Of a stretch of 64,000 bases of DNA, positions 27,201 through 39,572 are shown in pieces. Under the pieces are notes generated by a model. It was not told the origin of the DNA. It ran no database searches and saw only the letters and a program-made list of their open reading frames with translations. Both the position numbers and the translations under genes were made by a program. The DNA lies in the NCBI GenBank assembly GCA_021234535.1, contig CM037832.1, forward strand, positions 9,245,575 to 9,309,574, written 5' to 3'. Source of the DNA: Stichopus chloronotus. Lineage: Eukaryota; Echinodermata; Holothuroidea; Aspidochirotida; Stichopodidae. How positions within the stretch are numbered: position 1 is the first letter of the stretch; every line of letters starts with the position of its first letter.

Positions 27201-30200
27201 AACTAAGTTTAAGCACAAGTTCTGGTGTATTACGTAGCTCAGAGAAAAACATTTCCTCATATCCGTTGAGACAAGAAAGATTCGATCGACAGTTTGTTTA
27301 GCTTTAAGGGCACACGTTATGAAACTATTAAAATGCTTTACCTCTGCGCAAGACAACTTGCATTCTTTTCCTGTTTTATGACAGTACGGCATAGGGTAAT
27401 TGAACATTAAAAATATCAATGAACATAGCCCATGCATGCATCGGTACATCATGAAATATAAACAATATTTAAGAGGCTGACGGCAACATTGCCTGTAAAG
27501 ACAGTTGCTTCATTGGTCCAGTGATCACAACAAAGCTGGAATAGACATTTTGTGATACGTTAATAGTCCTGAATAGTTTTTTCAACTCTTAGCTGAAGAT
27601 TATGAAACGATGTAGCACTATAGCTTTCAATTGTAGCTGAGACATTACAACTTTCAGATTAATGAGCCAAATTTTTAGTCATGACATTTATGTTTTGCTT
27701 TCAGAGTGACTCGAATGGGCAAGTACAAGAATATTTTTAAGAACAAAAATGCAATATAAAATTGTAAAAATTTACCGTATCCATTCCATCATCAGTGAGG
27801 AACCGACTTGTCATATGAAGAGCAAATTTGAAAGCAAAGTAAAGGTTCAGTTTGATCAAAAACTTTCCAATACTGTGTATTTCTGAAGAATAGAGATTCA
27901 AAGGAATGCGGTGTCTCGTTTGCATGAATCATTACTCTCGTGTCCCAGTTATCATTCGCAGAGACACTTTACCCTTCACCTTTATTTTGCCCTCCCAGGA
28001 CCCCGCGCTCACCCCCCCCCCCCCTTAACCTCCTCTTTTCTCTCCTCATCTCTACAACTAACAGGTATAAGTCTTCATGTATACTTTATTTCCTTTGAAG
28101 ATAACTTCCGGTTCAAAGCGCTTATTCGTCACATGCGGCTCAAGACGAGTCATCTTTTGATGAACAGTATATTCGATATTTTACATATTGATGTAAAAAA
28201 CAAAGCATTCCTGAGAACATGTTACAAATTTACAGCAAACATGTGATTTACTGTATTTGAGCTGTAATGTTCATAGTGAAAGGAAATGCGATTAGGTGAT
28301 GCTACATAAACTGAAAGAGATAATCAAAACACACTTCTTTAATCAAATTGCATACAATGTGACTGAGATTATTTTCAAGATTGCCGTGCGTTTTTTTCTT
28401 TCATGTGTAATTTAACTGTATCGTCTGACGTGACTTTGGTGTTGTGCCCATAAATGGACTTCGGTTGATTACTACTTCTAACTTTAACATGAGTCGAAAT
28501 AATGAACGACCTCTGGAATTGTCTTGATCGATAGCTGGGATTAAAAAGTGTTTGACATCGATATACTCTAAGCAAATGATTAGGTTTTCATTTTGCCCTG
28601 TCAGAAATATGTTGTGAACACAGTGACTTAATCATCAGCAATATGATGTACATACTTTTTTTTCTTCATGTTCGTCAAAATACTATGATTCCAGTGTAGG
28701 CGAAAGATTATTTATTTTACTAAGTACATGTTTAAGTCCAAACTGCAGCAAAAAGTTTAAGTTTTAGTATCATCATTTCACAGTATATAACAAACAGCAG
28801 TGAGTCTATCGCAAATTTGAAATAGACACTTTTTAAACTAAACAAGAAACCGTGCAGGACCTGATACAAATACAAACAACTTTAGTCGACTTTTACGATT
28901 ACAATAACAGATAAACGAAACTGTTTATTACATGAAAAGCTTTTATTACAAGGGAATGTATTTGATTACGATCGAACGATTTTATTGTCTTCTTCAAGTC
29001 AGCTAGTATCATTTCATATAACTTAACCTATCACTACTACACATCTGTATGTGGCAGCAACTGTAACTGCGACTGAGTTAAATTATTGCTGTTGTCTCAG
29101 TCTGTTTTGGATTTTGATCGAGAGGTTGATAATTTCGGTCAATAACCTCAAGACTTTCCTGAACAATTATGTGAAACAGCAAGAACAGCCGTAATGAATA
29201 GATCAAGTGTAAGCTATTCTCTGCTTTATATATTGCCATGTTATGACCACTAACGCTGTTTAATCATCTCTCGAAAACATTGTAGAACATTACTTCAGGT
29301 GGGGAGACTTTACACCGTCGTGAACAGCATGCAGATGAACACCGAACTATTTAATATAACTCACACAATTATTTTACTGTAATTCGTGCCGGGGTATTCA
29401 AATCAAATCCTTTATAGAGTGCCTAAAAGACGGCCGAAGCAATAAAGAGTTTTGGTCGTTCGAAATCTGTCAAGCATTTCTGAAGGATTTCGTCTTGACA
29501 GAAGAGCTTCTTGAATCAAACGAAAGAAGGAAAATACTATAAACTAAAGTGGACACTGAAGCGTGCCCAGTGACAGTTGATATTTCATACTGTCCTAAAA
29601 TTAAGTTCGAGAAAAACTACTGGTGATTAGAATGGTTAACCCAACAAACAAACCAACGCTAGATATATACATGCGGTAACACCATTCATACTTCACAATC
29701 AATTACGAGGCCACGAGAGTTAGTGGAGGTTGTATATAAATATATGTAACCACAATGTCAGTAAATTAGCTTCCTTGGAAATCCTGCTAGCATATTCTCT
29801 ATCACAATGCAGGTGATAAACGAATATCGTTGTTTTTATTGCTGCAAATGATTCTGTTTGTGTTGTTTTCTTTCATTTTTTTTATGATGTTAGTTCTCTC
29901 TAAAATCACTCTAAAATCAAATTATTAACGTTCTTTCGTGAAATTCCTTCTTCATGCACATTTGCGATGATGTATCACTTTAACCAGTTAACTCAATAAA
30001 TACATGTATCCGTCGAAAACTGTTACAACTTAAGAATATGGTTAGTCTTGCTAACACATTATACTAATGTAGTATTACTGGCATGCACCGTGCTTCTTTT
30101 GTACAGAGCTGACCGCGCCCTGTGCTGGTCCTCGCCGATTCCTACTTTACACTAACAGATCCCCGGATATGCGGACCGCGTGCGCTGTGAACACCTCACA

Positions 30201-31790
30201 AACAGAGTGTATGAAGAGTAGCAGTACAGTGTGAGGCGTATCTTGTGTTTGGAAATACGAAAAAGAACAATTACAAACGTCTTGACCAAGACTAGAGTAC
30301 AATTTGTGTGATCAATATCAGTTCTTAAGTCAAACCTCTCCATGCTACACCTTGAAAAAAAAAAACAATAAAAATATCGATACCAAATTACAAACGCTTT
30401 GCTGAGTTAAATTGCATATTTAATGGGGTAATTGCATATAATGACAATGAACACAACATCGTTTGGAAACTGTTTTCCACGTATACACGTTGATTCAGGG
30501 CAGCAAATTTCGTAAATTGCGAGTGAAGGTCAGTTGTCTATTTACATCCTTACGTCATATCTATGAGGTCTTTTCAGAGAATGACTTGTTTTTTTAAATA
30601 TTTTTTGTAAGCTTTGTGCCCACAGATTTTGATGTACATTACACCGAATGACTATCATTTAGTTAGGTAATTCTAAAAACAAAATCTACAAGAATGACAT
30701 TTCGTGAGAATTTCTCTGCTTACCTCCATCCAATTCCCAAAGGTTACAATTGTTTTAAAGTCAGCCCTATTTTGAAAGATTTACCTCATAAATATTCCCC
30801 CGTAATGATCCTATACATGCAATTTACCACTGGACACATTTAGCCTATACCTTTTTTTTCTCTGATGGTATTATTATGAGTGCAATTAGCCATTATTTTA
30901 TGTAATCACTATAATGTTTCTTATAAATTTGAAATTATCAACCCTCGATATTATTACCAAGTAGCTGTCAAATATGTTTATTACCCTTCAATGGAAGTAA
31001 CTTCTTCTTTCCTTCCAAGACTTTGACGTGATAATGACTATCTTCTCGATTCTGTCCTATATTTTAGTAAAATTCAATTTACTCATTCATGTGTTACGTA
31101 TATACACATATTCTCAATTTTTGTCATTTGCAGTAATGTCATTAGAATGTTGCATCAGTGGATCGATGCATTCATAAACATTGCCTAGTCATTTCTCTAT
31201 AAACTATTAATGCATCCTCATTATTCCATTGTTCTTCGTTCCAGTTTTCTCTACAATATAATTAGCAAAATATGCTCCATCATTTCAGTCCTGCTTTAAA
31301 GAGACTGATCGATGTTGTTAACATTGTGAGGTACACCACAGCAATGATTTTGACATTTTTTTTTTACATTTTGTTCTCACATGTCTTTTTATTGTTATAA
31401 TTGTGTGCCGTAAAACTATGATTATGTGCTCTTATTGAAGCTGCTCAAATTGTTTGTCACGTTTGCTATGAAAGCCCTTTTCCTGAATAAATTAATGACT
31501 GACTGTGAAAGTGACTAACCGAAAATGTGTATATTGCAATACACTGTATAGTCATTGTGTGGCACTTATGTATACAACTGAACTTGGGTAGCATTTATGT
31601 GTCGCAATAACTGAAAATTGTAAATAAAATAAAGACGTAGACAATTTACAGGCATCAGAGTTGCGTCAATGTCCAAGTTGACTTGCACATGCATGCAATC
31701 GTTTTTCACTGAAACGGCGCATTGATTTACTCCCACCAAACAGCAGACTATTTTTGGTTTCCATGAAATCGTAAGCTTTGTAATCACGCG
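18290..31790. other. Long stretch without recognised genes
   Basis: This region contains the sequence upstream of the SMPD3-like coding exon. Apart from the possible leader exon at 20619-20717, I see microsatellites ((CA)n and (CT)n at 20419-20465, TATA/CATA at 20826-20870) and a C13 run at 28012-28024. Many short frames were read through and none has a recognisable domain. The tail of an open frame at about 29394-29540 (plus) has a codon-like look but no usable splice context. Confidence 0.45.
20619..20717 (-). other. Possible upstream exon of the SMPD3-like gene
   Basis: A 99-base segment on the minus strand is bounded by acceptor-like actatatatttcag and donor-like CTTCAG|GTACCA and is open in one frame. 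Because coding exon 1 begins four bases after a 3' splice site at 18289/18290, a 5' exon must exist upstream on this strand, and this segment is in the right place for a leader exon. There is no protein similarity, and RNA evidence is needed to choose it over others. Confidence 0.2.
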
Positions 31791-31794
31791 GCGG

Positions 31795-33115
31795 TGTTTG
31801 TGTGTGTGTGAGTATGTGTGTTTGTAAAGCCTACATTGTAAACACGATATCTTGAGAAGAAACCCTTGGACAATCTCATATTTAGTACATTGGTGCACCA
31901 CACTGAGTACAAGAACCCTATTGTTTTCATTGGAGGTCAAAGGTCATTTGGGGTCAACAGTGGTCAAATTGTGAAAATGTTGTAAACACGGTATCTCAAG
32001 AAGGAAAGCTTTGACAAATCTCATATTTGGTATGTAAGCGTACCACTTAGAGTACAAGATTCCTATCGATTTTAGTGGAAGTCAAACGTCATTTGAGGTC
32101 AACAGGGGTCAAACTGTGAAAACCTTGTAAACACGATATCTCAAGAAAGAAAGCCTAGACAGGTCTCATATTTAGTACATAGGTGTACCACATTAAGTGC
32201 AAGCTAGTGCAAGGACCAGATTGTGAAAACATTGTAAACACAATATCTCAAGAAGGGAAGCTTGGACAAATGTCATATGTGGTATGTTGGTATACCACAT
32301 TGAGTATAAGATCCCCATTGACTAGGTTGAGTCAAAGGTCATTTGAGGTCAACAGGAGTCAAATTGTGAAAACCTTGTAAACACGATATCTCAAGAAGGG
32401 AAGCTTGGACACATGTCATATGTAGTATGTTGGTGTATCACATTGAGTACAACATCTACTGATTTTGGTGTAAGTCAAAGGATATTCGAAGTCAACAGGG
32501 GTCAAATTGTGAAAACCTTGTAAACACTATATCTCAAGAAAGGAAGCTTGGACAAATGTCTTATTGGTATGTAAGTGTACCACATTGATTACAAGATCAC
32601 TTTCGACTTTGGTTGAGGTCAAAGGTCATTTGAGGTCAACAGGGGTCAAATTGTGACTCGATATCTCAAGAAAGAAAACTTGGGCAGATCTCCCACTTAG
32701 AATGTAGGTGTATTTCATTCAGTGTACAAGAATCCAATTGTCTTTGGCGAAGTCAAAGGTCATTTGAGGTCAACAGGGTCACATTTTGAAATTCTTGTAA
32801 ACGTCATCTTGTAAACGTCATATCTTAAGAGGGAAGCTTTGACAGACGTCATCTTCAGTATGTAGTTGTATCTCATTGAGTATAAGAAAGAGTTGGTCTT
32901 TTATGGAGGTCAAAGATCATTCAATGTCAGCAAGGATCAAATTGTGAAAACCTTGTAGACATTATCTCAAAGAAAGGAAACTTGCACAGATCTCATATTT
33001 CATTTAAAGCATAGGTAGCGTTTGACACATTCTAATGCTATCATGAATGCATATAAAAATATGCTCATAATCGAATCACCGAAACCACAACGCATTTGTG
33101 CATTCTGGTGTATAA
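31795..33115 (+). repeat. Tandem-repeat element, copy 1 (about 144-bp units)
   Basis: After a GT-rich run (31796-31826), about eight units of roughly 144 bases follow. Anchor points of the shared GTCAAAGGTCA core fall at about 31936, 32081, 32331, 32474, 32618, 32752 and 32909, with one truncated unit near 32160-32250. Each unit carries a GGTCAAAGGTCATTTGAGGT core, a GTGAAAACCTTGTAAACACG segment, ATCTCAAGAAGG, and TACCACATTGAGTACAAGA. The final units and the right flank (ending near TTTGTGCATTCT) match copy 2 at 56.9-58.1 kb in order and orientation. The whole array therefore spread as one element and did not expand independently at each site. A 65-codon frame inside is a repeat translation. 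Confidence 0.9.
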
Positions 33116-34675
33116 TGTAATAACAGAGCCAAGGGTGTTCTTCCAAAGGTATATTAATTAACGATTTTAAATTAATTCATTTCCATACAGTTTTCGTCAT
33201 TTCTCATGGTACCGACAATTGTTTCCCAAAGGATTAGATAAAGTCTTTACAATGATCTTTGACAGTTTTCAAACACGTGAGTCGTAGATTTTATTAACTT
33301 CTTCGACAGTCACAAAACTCAGTAACGTTAATCTAAAGTTTGAAAAGTATTTGAAATTTATTCTGCTAGTTTACGCCTTGTCAACAACTTACCACGTTGG
33401 GTTGAAGTCTTAATTTATGACAATAATCAAAACTTAAGTTAGTGTAGATAGTGATGGAGATCTAATAGTTTTATGCATACCTGAAATGATAAGCAGGTAC
33501 TGAAAGGAAATTATTTTTACAGGTTGTGTGACATGCTTCTAGAAAAGAGCACCCTGTATTCGGAAGCTGCAAAGTAAAACCCTAAGTGAAAATCCGTTGG
33601 AATTTTGTTCATATCTTTTACCTTTTATGAAATATGACTTTTCAAAGTTTGAGAAAAATGCAAGACAGATGACGTGGATTGTTGCACAGTATCAGTATTT
33701 CTTTGTGAAGCCTATATATTTTGCCTCTTAATTGCTGAGTTTCACATTTGTAATTGATATCGATATCTTTGAAGAAGAACATATATGCTTCCAAAATAAA
33801 GGCTCCCGGGCATATAAAATTCTAAAATTTTCTTGAAATAAAGGTTACACAAACAAAGGATTAATATAAGACATATTATTAGAGCCCATCACTTGACGTC
33901 ACAAATTTGCATACTTAGTCAATGTTTATTCATGATACAGATGTAAGACATTAATTTGCATGTAAATTGGTCAATTTGTGACAGATTTTGATGAAATTTG
34001 TGCTATTTTCAATGCTGAATACACCTAATCCTCAAAAATGTCATTTTCAAGTCCCACGATCTTTAAATTTGTAACTTTTGTGGCAACATTTCCCGATCTG
34101 AATACTCTGAGACGAAAGGATACAAAGAAACCAAATAGGCACATTTGCAAAGCACCTCCCGTCCTTTCCTTCTCTTCCCCACCCCCTCCCCCCAAAAATG
34201 TATGTATAACTATCTATGTATGACTATTATGTATAACTAGTTTTATAAACTAAATAATACGTCAGTTTTCTTGCCAAGCAATTAAACCAGAATGCCAGAT
34301 GGGCATTTTTATTCAGACTTGCAATCATTGCAATTAGGAACCGTTGATTATATAAAATATTTTACAAAGAAAAGTGTCAGTTAGTCTATCTATATCTTCT
34401 TCAGGCTACCAAATTACACTGGATCCTCAGTTCTGTCCCTTTCTTAATACTAAATTCCTGAATCCGAGCAGAGGATACCCGACATAACACCGCTTTGAGT
34501 GGTTTGCGATTATACAGTGTAATTCATAGAATCATGATACATTAAATAGCGACTACAGATTGTCATCGTTTCAGTACACTTTCAAGTTGACTCATATCCA
34601 GAAACTAATGATCTGTAATAGCTCCATGTAGAAGCAGAGAAGAATGGCAAACCAAAAAGAAAATGCCAATATTTT

Positions 34676-35325
34676 GGTGATTGAGTGCGCGAAAAAAAGA
34701 AGAATAGTACGTTTGATCTTAAGGTTTTATTTTTAGATGTACAGTCAAGGTTGTTCGTGGAGGAAAATGTCAATCAAACAACGAAAATGACAGTCACTAC
34801 AGCAACCGAAACGAAGAAAAGAAAACAGTAAGAAAAGCAGAAGGTATATTTGAAAATAAAAGGTTTTTCGCTAAAAGCAGCTAAAAGCCTTCGTTATGAA
34901 TATGCAACAGTAGAGTCCCACTGGTCTAACACTCTACTCGAGTGACAGTTCCTTGATTGGTATAGAGAATTGTAGTATATCGTGAAACAAGACGTATTAA
35001 CATGGAAACAGCAAACTGATCACCTCATTGCGTCGATAGCAATCAGCTGTTTCGACCAACAGAATATTCATTACTTATATATTTTCCATTGGCTTGTTCA
35101 AAGGAGCACACGGTCAAGTTGAACGAAAACTGACAACCACTTCATTATCGTATTTTACACTTTTTGTCGTAGTGTCGTAAGAATTTAGATTCATATGGCG
35201 TAATTTATCCTCTGAAATCTATCCGTTTACTCACATTGTCTGAATGGTACCATTAAAAGGGGCATGAAAGTAGGCCCTATACGTTTTTTACTGTTTGCGA
35301 ACTCATGCAATCACTTCAAACATAA
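34676..35325 (+). repeat. Dispersed repeat B, copy 1
   Basis: This stretch aligns along its length, same orientation, with 52803-53470. Shared landmarks in order are TTTGATCTTAA, AAAATGACAGT, GGTATA..GAATTGTAGTAT (GGTATTGGGGATTGTAGTAT in the other copy), CACTTTTTGTCG, CATTGTCTGAATGG against GATTGTCTGAATGG, and CATGCAATCACTT. No open frame or terminal repeats were recognised, so the class of element is unknown. Confidence 0.7.
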
Positions 35326-35456
35326 CCATTTCGTAGTTTGGTGTAACTCTCTCTTTTGAGTGACTTCCCTTAGTATCAGTATATGAACTCTTATTCTGTT
35401 AAGATCAACATGTATACATAATAACAACCTCAAGTGTGCCAAGTGTGTATATCTGC

Positions 35457-35585
<129 letters not shown>

Positions 35586-37018
35586 ATACAACAGTGAGTT
35601 TCAAGGTGGTCCCCTTTGCTCGAAATTTATACTTTAATTCTGAACTTTTGAGAAGATAGTTACTGGAGTCAATTCATAAAGTTTTAATTATTACTTTTGT
35701 TAGATTTTATGGTCGATATGCATTTCATGTAGTCCCATCTTCGTCGTAGGCTTGACTTGGGTGTGAATGAGGTACCCGAGGAGAGGGGGTAAACCAATCT
35801 ACGATGCAGACAATTATTGTTGGGAATGCAAAACCATCCGAAGGATTATGGATATGGGAATTAGCTTCTTCACTCGTTAACACGCATGTGTATTACAGCA
35901 AATTCCGTGTGCTTTTATGAAACATTCAAAAATATTTTCCATCATCAACCTTCCCTCCCCCCCCCCTTACTATTCTCTCACTACCGTAGGCCTATCTCTC
36001 GATTGCTTTATTGCTACTCTTTGAACATATATGAGCGTTATACAAATAAGAAACGTCAAATATGTTATTTTATCATTAGTGAGTCATTTTATTTTTACTA
36101 CTGCAATTCAATTAAGATGGTTATGACTGAAAATAACTTAAGGCCTACAAAATACTCCTATTGACTTTCGTGATCTATGACTTCATCGTTTCTTTTTTCG
36201 ATCGATCATCCTCTCCGCAAAATCGATAATTAATTCTCCCAAAATACCCGTCAAGTCAAAACTTCCTGGGCATATTTCGCCTCTCAAGCACAAACACGTA
36301 CGCTCACACAAACACACATTCACACACACGCACACACACACGCTGGCACGCACTAACACAGATACAAATATGCATCGTGCATATCTATCAATGCCTATAC
36401 GAGACAATCAAATACATTTTACCTTGTCGCATGTGATTTAAAATCAACGTAATTCAGTCATCTTTTGGCATAAATCATGACAGCAACATGCACACGTGAG
36501 TCTAAATGAAGTCAATCGGGCTACAGTTCGTTGCATATTTTCAACCTTATTAAAGATGTTTGTTCCAACTGTAAGAAGAACATTTTTTTATTCTGCATGA
36601 CTTACAGTCCCTACGAAGAACTGACTCACGAAAAACAGTAAAACAATATGTTTAATATTTCGACGTCGGTAGATAGCGGTTGAACGATTGGATGAGTCCA
36701 TACACCCGTACAGATAGATATATATGGTTACTATTATAGAGTATCGCACGAGTCATTACATACAGTTGTCCACACAAATAAAGCGCACGAGTGGGATTCC
36801 TTCTCTCACTACATTGAGAATATTGGCTACACGGAGAATAAGGAATGAACGATAAGCAGTAAGATACAAAGCTACATTGTAAATAATGTTTTTTTTTTAA
36901 TTGATCAAAAATATTAGCTTAACATAAAACATTGACAAAGAGTTTGCAAAACCAAAAAAAAAGTAGAACTTAAATCGCTTAATTCATAAGGAGATGAAGA
37001 GGTAGACGATGCGCTTAC

Positions 37019-37104
37019 CTTACGGGAACTATAGCTTACTGAAGTAAAGTTAATATCCTCTCGAGTACTGTCTGCATACGGAGTTCCGCGTGTACAGGTT
37101 GTTT
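37019..37104 (-). CDS. Candidate orphan exon, unrecognised protein
   Basis: This 86-base segment has a strong acceptor (attttttttatcag) and a strong donor (CGTAAG|GTAAGC). It is open in the frame that needs two bases from the previous exon. The 28 complete codons read TTCTRGTPYADSTREDINFT followed by SVSYSSRK, hydrophilic with three Tyr in acidic or Ser-rich settings. Such a composition would fit a cytoplasmic tail or linker, but no family is recognised. Possible partners on the same strand are a donor-bounded segment ending at 42347 (CTGTGCAG|GTGAGA), which could supply the right phase in one frame, and an acceptor-bounded frame near 36183-36270. Neither is proven. Confidence 0.32.
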
Positions 37105-39138
37105 CTGATAAAAAAAATAATACGAACCGTTCAACCACACACACACACACACACTCACTCACGGCAGAGTTACAGAGCACTCTGTGTAACGTCTCTTACG
37201 GCAACGTGAATGAAGAACTGCACACATTTTTTTCTTGCCGTTTTTCTGGCAAAAAGAAAAAAAGGAACTAAGGAAAATGACGGATGGCTTTTGAATATGC
37301 ATGAGCTCTTCGTTTGCTTACATGTAGCGGCAGCTAATCAGACGATGGTAGTCAAGTAATTCTACCTCGAGAGAGATGCAACTTCACGTCCATAGGGATC
37401 AATGCCCTATTGGATTTAAGAGCTAGGGTGAAATGATTTTTCCTTCAAAAAGAGAGGCAAAAAGGAAAAAGAGAAAAAAAAGTGGAAAATCGTCGGAGGC
37501 TGCAGAGATCATCAAAAAGTACATCTGATGAAGATGACTCTGAAATTCTGCGTTTAGATAAATGGGAAATTGATTAAATTTTTGAGCAATCAGTCCGGGG
37601 TTAATATGTTGTATGTTATGTATCCAAGTGGTCAGTCACTCTAGTAAAACATCGATGATTTAGGCCAAGGGACTTAAAATTCGATTACAATCTAAAGGGA
37701 CGGGAAGGTAAGGTCAGGTAGACGTTGATGTGTTTGTTCTATGGTAAGCGTCTAAGTTTTTGATGTTCGGTGTTGTATTTGAGCACTGGGCAAGAATATA
37801 CCTGAGTAATATTGATCAAGATTCTTTTTCAGAGGAGATTCCTTCCTTTTTTCTTTCCTTTCGGGTTGTAATCGTCAAACTCGTGACAGTATGATTTAAA
37901 ATTTTGTTGGGAATTCTCGAATTCGTGACAATGTGTTTTCAAAATCTTTTGACGAGCGGTCTGTCGAATGTATAATATTAAAACGTTCTTTCAATGGTGG
38001 TTTATTTTTTTTTTCTTACGTCGGTGAAAGCAGACCTCTTTGCCGGTGTATGATATTTCCTCTGTTCAATGATAAAGACTTCACGTGTGCCTGCAGGCAT
38101 ACCAGGATATTTTTTTCTATTGTCTACAAGCAAACATGCCACTTAAAGGCAGAACGTGGTATATGTAATGTTCCGATATAATAAAACCTTCAATATAAGC
38201 TCACAGTGGTTCATCGTATGCATGGATGATTCTTATTAATAATATAGTAGCTCTTTTGATTTTGACGAATCGATGTAATTAAAGGAGGCTTACTTTGTTT
38301 ACAATTCGTTATCAATATGTTTACCATTGCACAAGCTTACTTTATGATTTGAATTATTTGACCTATAGTACATCTTACGGTCAGGGGCGCTAATATTTCA
38401 TCATTGGTTCATTTCTTGCATATTTTTTATCTACATGTAAAGACGAACATTATGTAGACGTGACTGTCAAAGCAACAGATGATACTATAGCAGTTGCATG
38501 TTTTTTTTTCTTCCTTTCTTTTTAGTGGATTTCCAGCCCTATAGCACAATGGCAAATGTTAATGATTCCTATGCCAAACAAAATGTCCTTAGTGACCCTA
38601 AGTATGATTTTAAGATTTTGATGCATGCAGCGTGATGTGGGTTTTTGCTAACAATCTCAATTTAAGTGGAAAATGACTGGGGCTTATAAGCCAATTGTAT
38701 GTATATCTTTAACCTGACGTCATAACATGTCTATATGTGGGTAAGTGGACGTCAAATGTACACTCACAAGCGAGTAGAGGGCAATCGCATTTTTTTTACA
38801 ATAAAATGTCTGGAAAGTGCCATTTCTTGTGATGGGGGGCCAAACTCCTTGACAAAATTCTGGCAACCCCCTGTACACACATAGAATAACGTTCACATGC
38901 CGTATAGTTGCAAAGCTTTCTCTTGTTGTCTTTCAACCAATTACCTTTACTTTTTTTTTTCTTTTCATCATGCTGTTTCCAAATATGTGATGGAATTTTT
39001 ACTAGACAAAAAAAAAACCATGCGGTGTGTAAAGTTTTATAGCATTGTTACTTTGTGGGTCAACGTGTTTACATAGAACATTTTCAGAACTCTCTGTAAC
39101 AGCGATGATAAATACACGGATGTATTCACCCTTCATAT

Positions 39139-39572
39139 CAGTGGTTCTCAAAGTGGTCTGTACCACCCCTTCCCGGAAGGGAGGGGGGGGGGCGTTGGAA
39201 AGTCTCAGGTGGACGTTATAGAGTACACGTGAAAGAGGGAGGCGTCGACAATAATGGGGGGGGGGGGGGGGATCGGTGGCAAAAACGACTCACTAATGAA
39301 GGGATTTAAAGCATCAAGCTCACCCTACATACTGACTGAGCTATATTGGCTTCCCTTAAATAGTTTCACAGTATAATGTCTGCCTTCACCAGGTATTTGG
39401 TGCTCTTGCAAATAGATAACATTTTAACTGACAGAAATAAAATGATATTAAGGGTTCCACTATGAATGGTAGGTACTAGTGGAGGGAATAGCGGAGGTGG
39501 TACTGAGACAATTTAATATGGAAAGAGGAGGCGTTAGTAAAAGATAGTTTGAACCCCCCCCCCCCCCCCCCG
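39139..39572. mobile_element. Non-autonomous hAT-like element
   Basis: The left end reads CAGTGGTTCTCAAAGTGG, the well-known terminal inverted repeat type of hAT transposons. The right end carries a degraded partner, AGTTTGAACCC, running into an 18-C tract (39554-39571). The eight bases just outside the left end (cttcatat) and right end (ctctatat, 39573-39580) agree at six of eight positions, consistent with an eroded 8-bp target duplication. The roughly 430-bp body has no transposase frame and contains G10 and G16 runs. Known family features plus visible ends make a MITE-type derivative likely. Confidence 0.55.

Noticed and set aside
29394..29540. Open plus-strand stretch reading KDGRSNKEFWSFEICQAF and on to a stop
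   Set aside because: Codon-like appearance but no Met, only a weak acceptor and no family similarity; the opposite strand is also open over part of it.
36183..36407. 74-codon minus-strand frame with an acceptor-like site before GSFDLTGILGELIIDF
   Set aside because: Its first half translates a CA microsatellite, and the acceptor-bounded part does not match the phase left by the orphan exon at 37019-37104.
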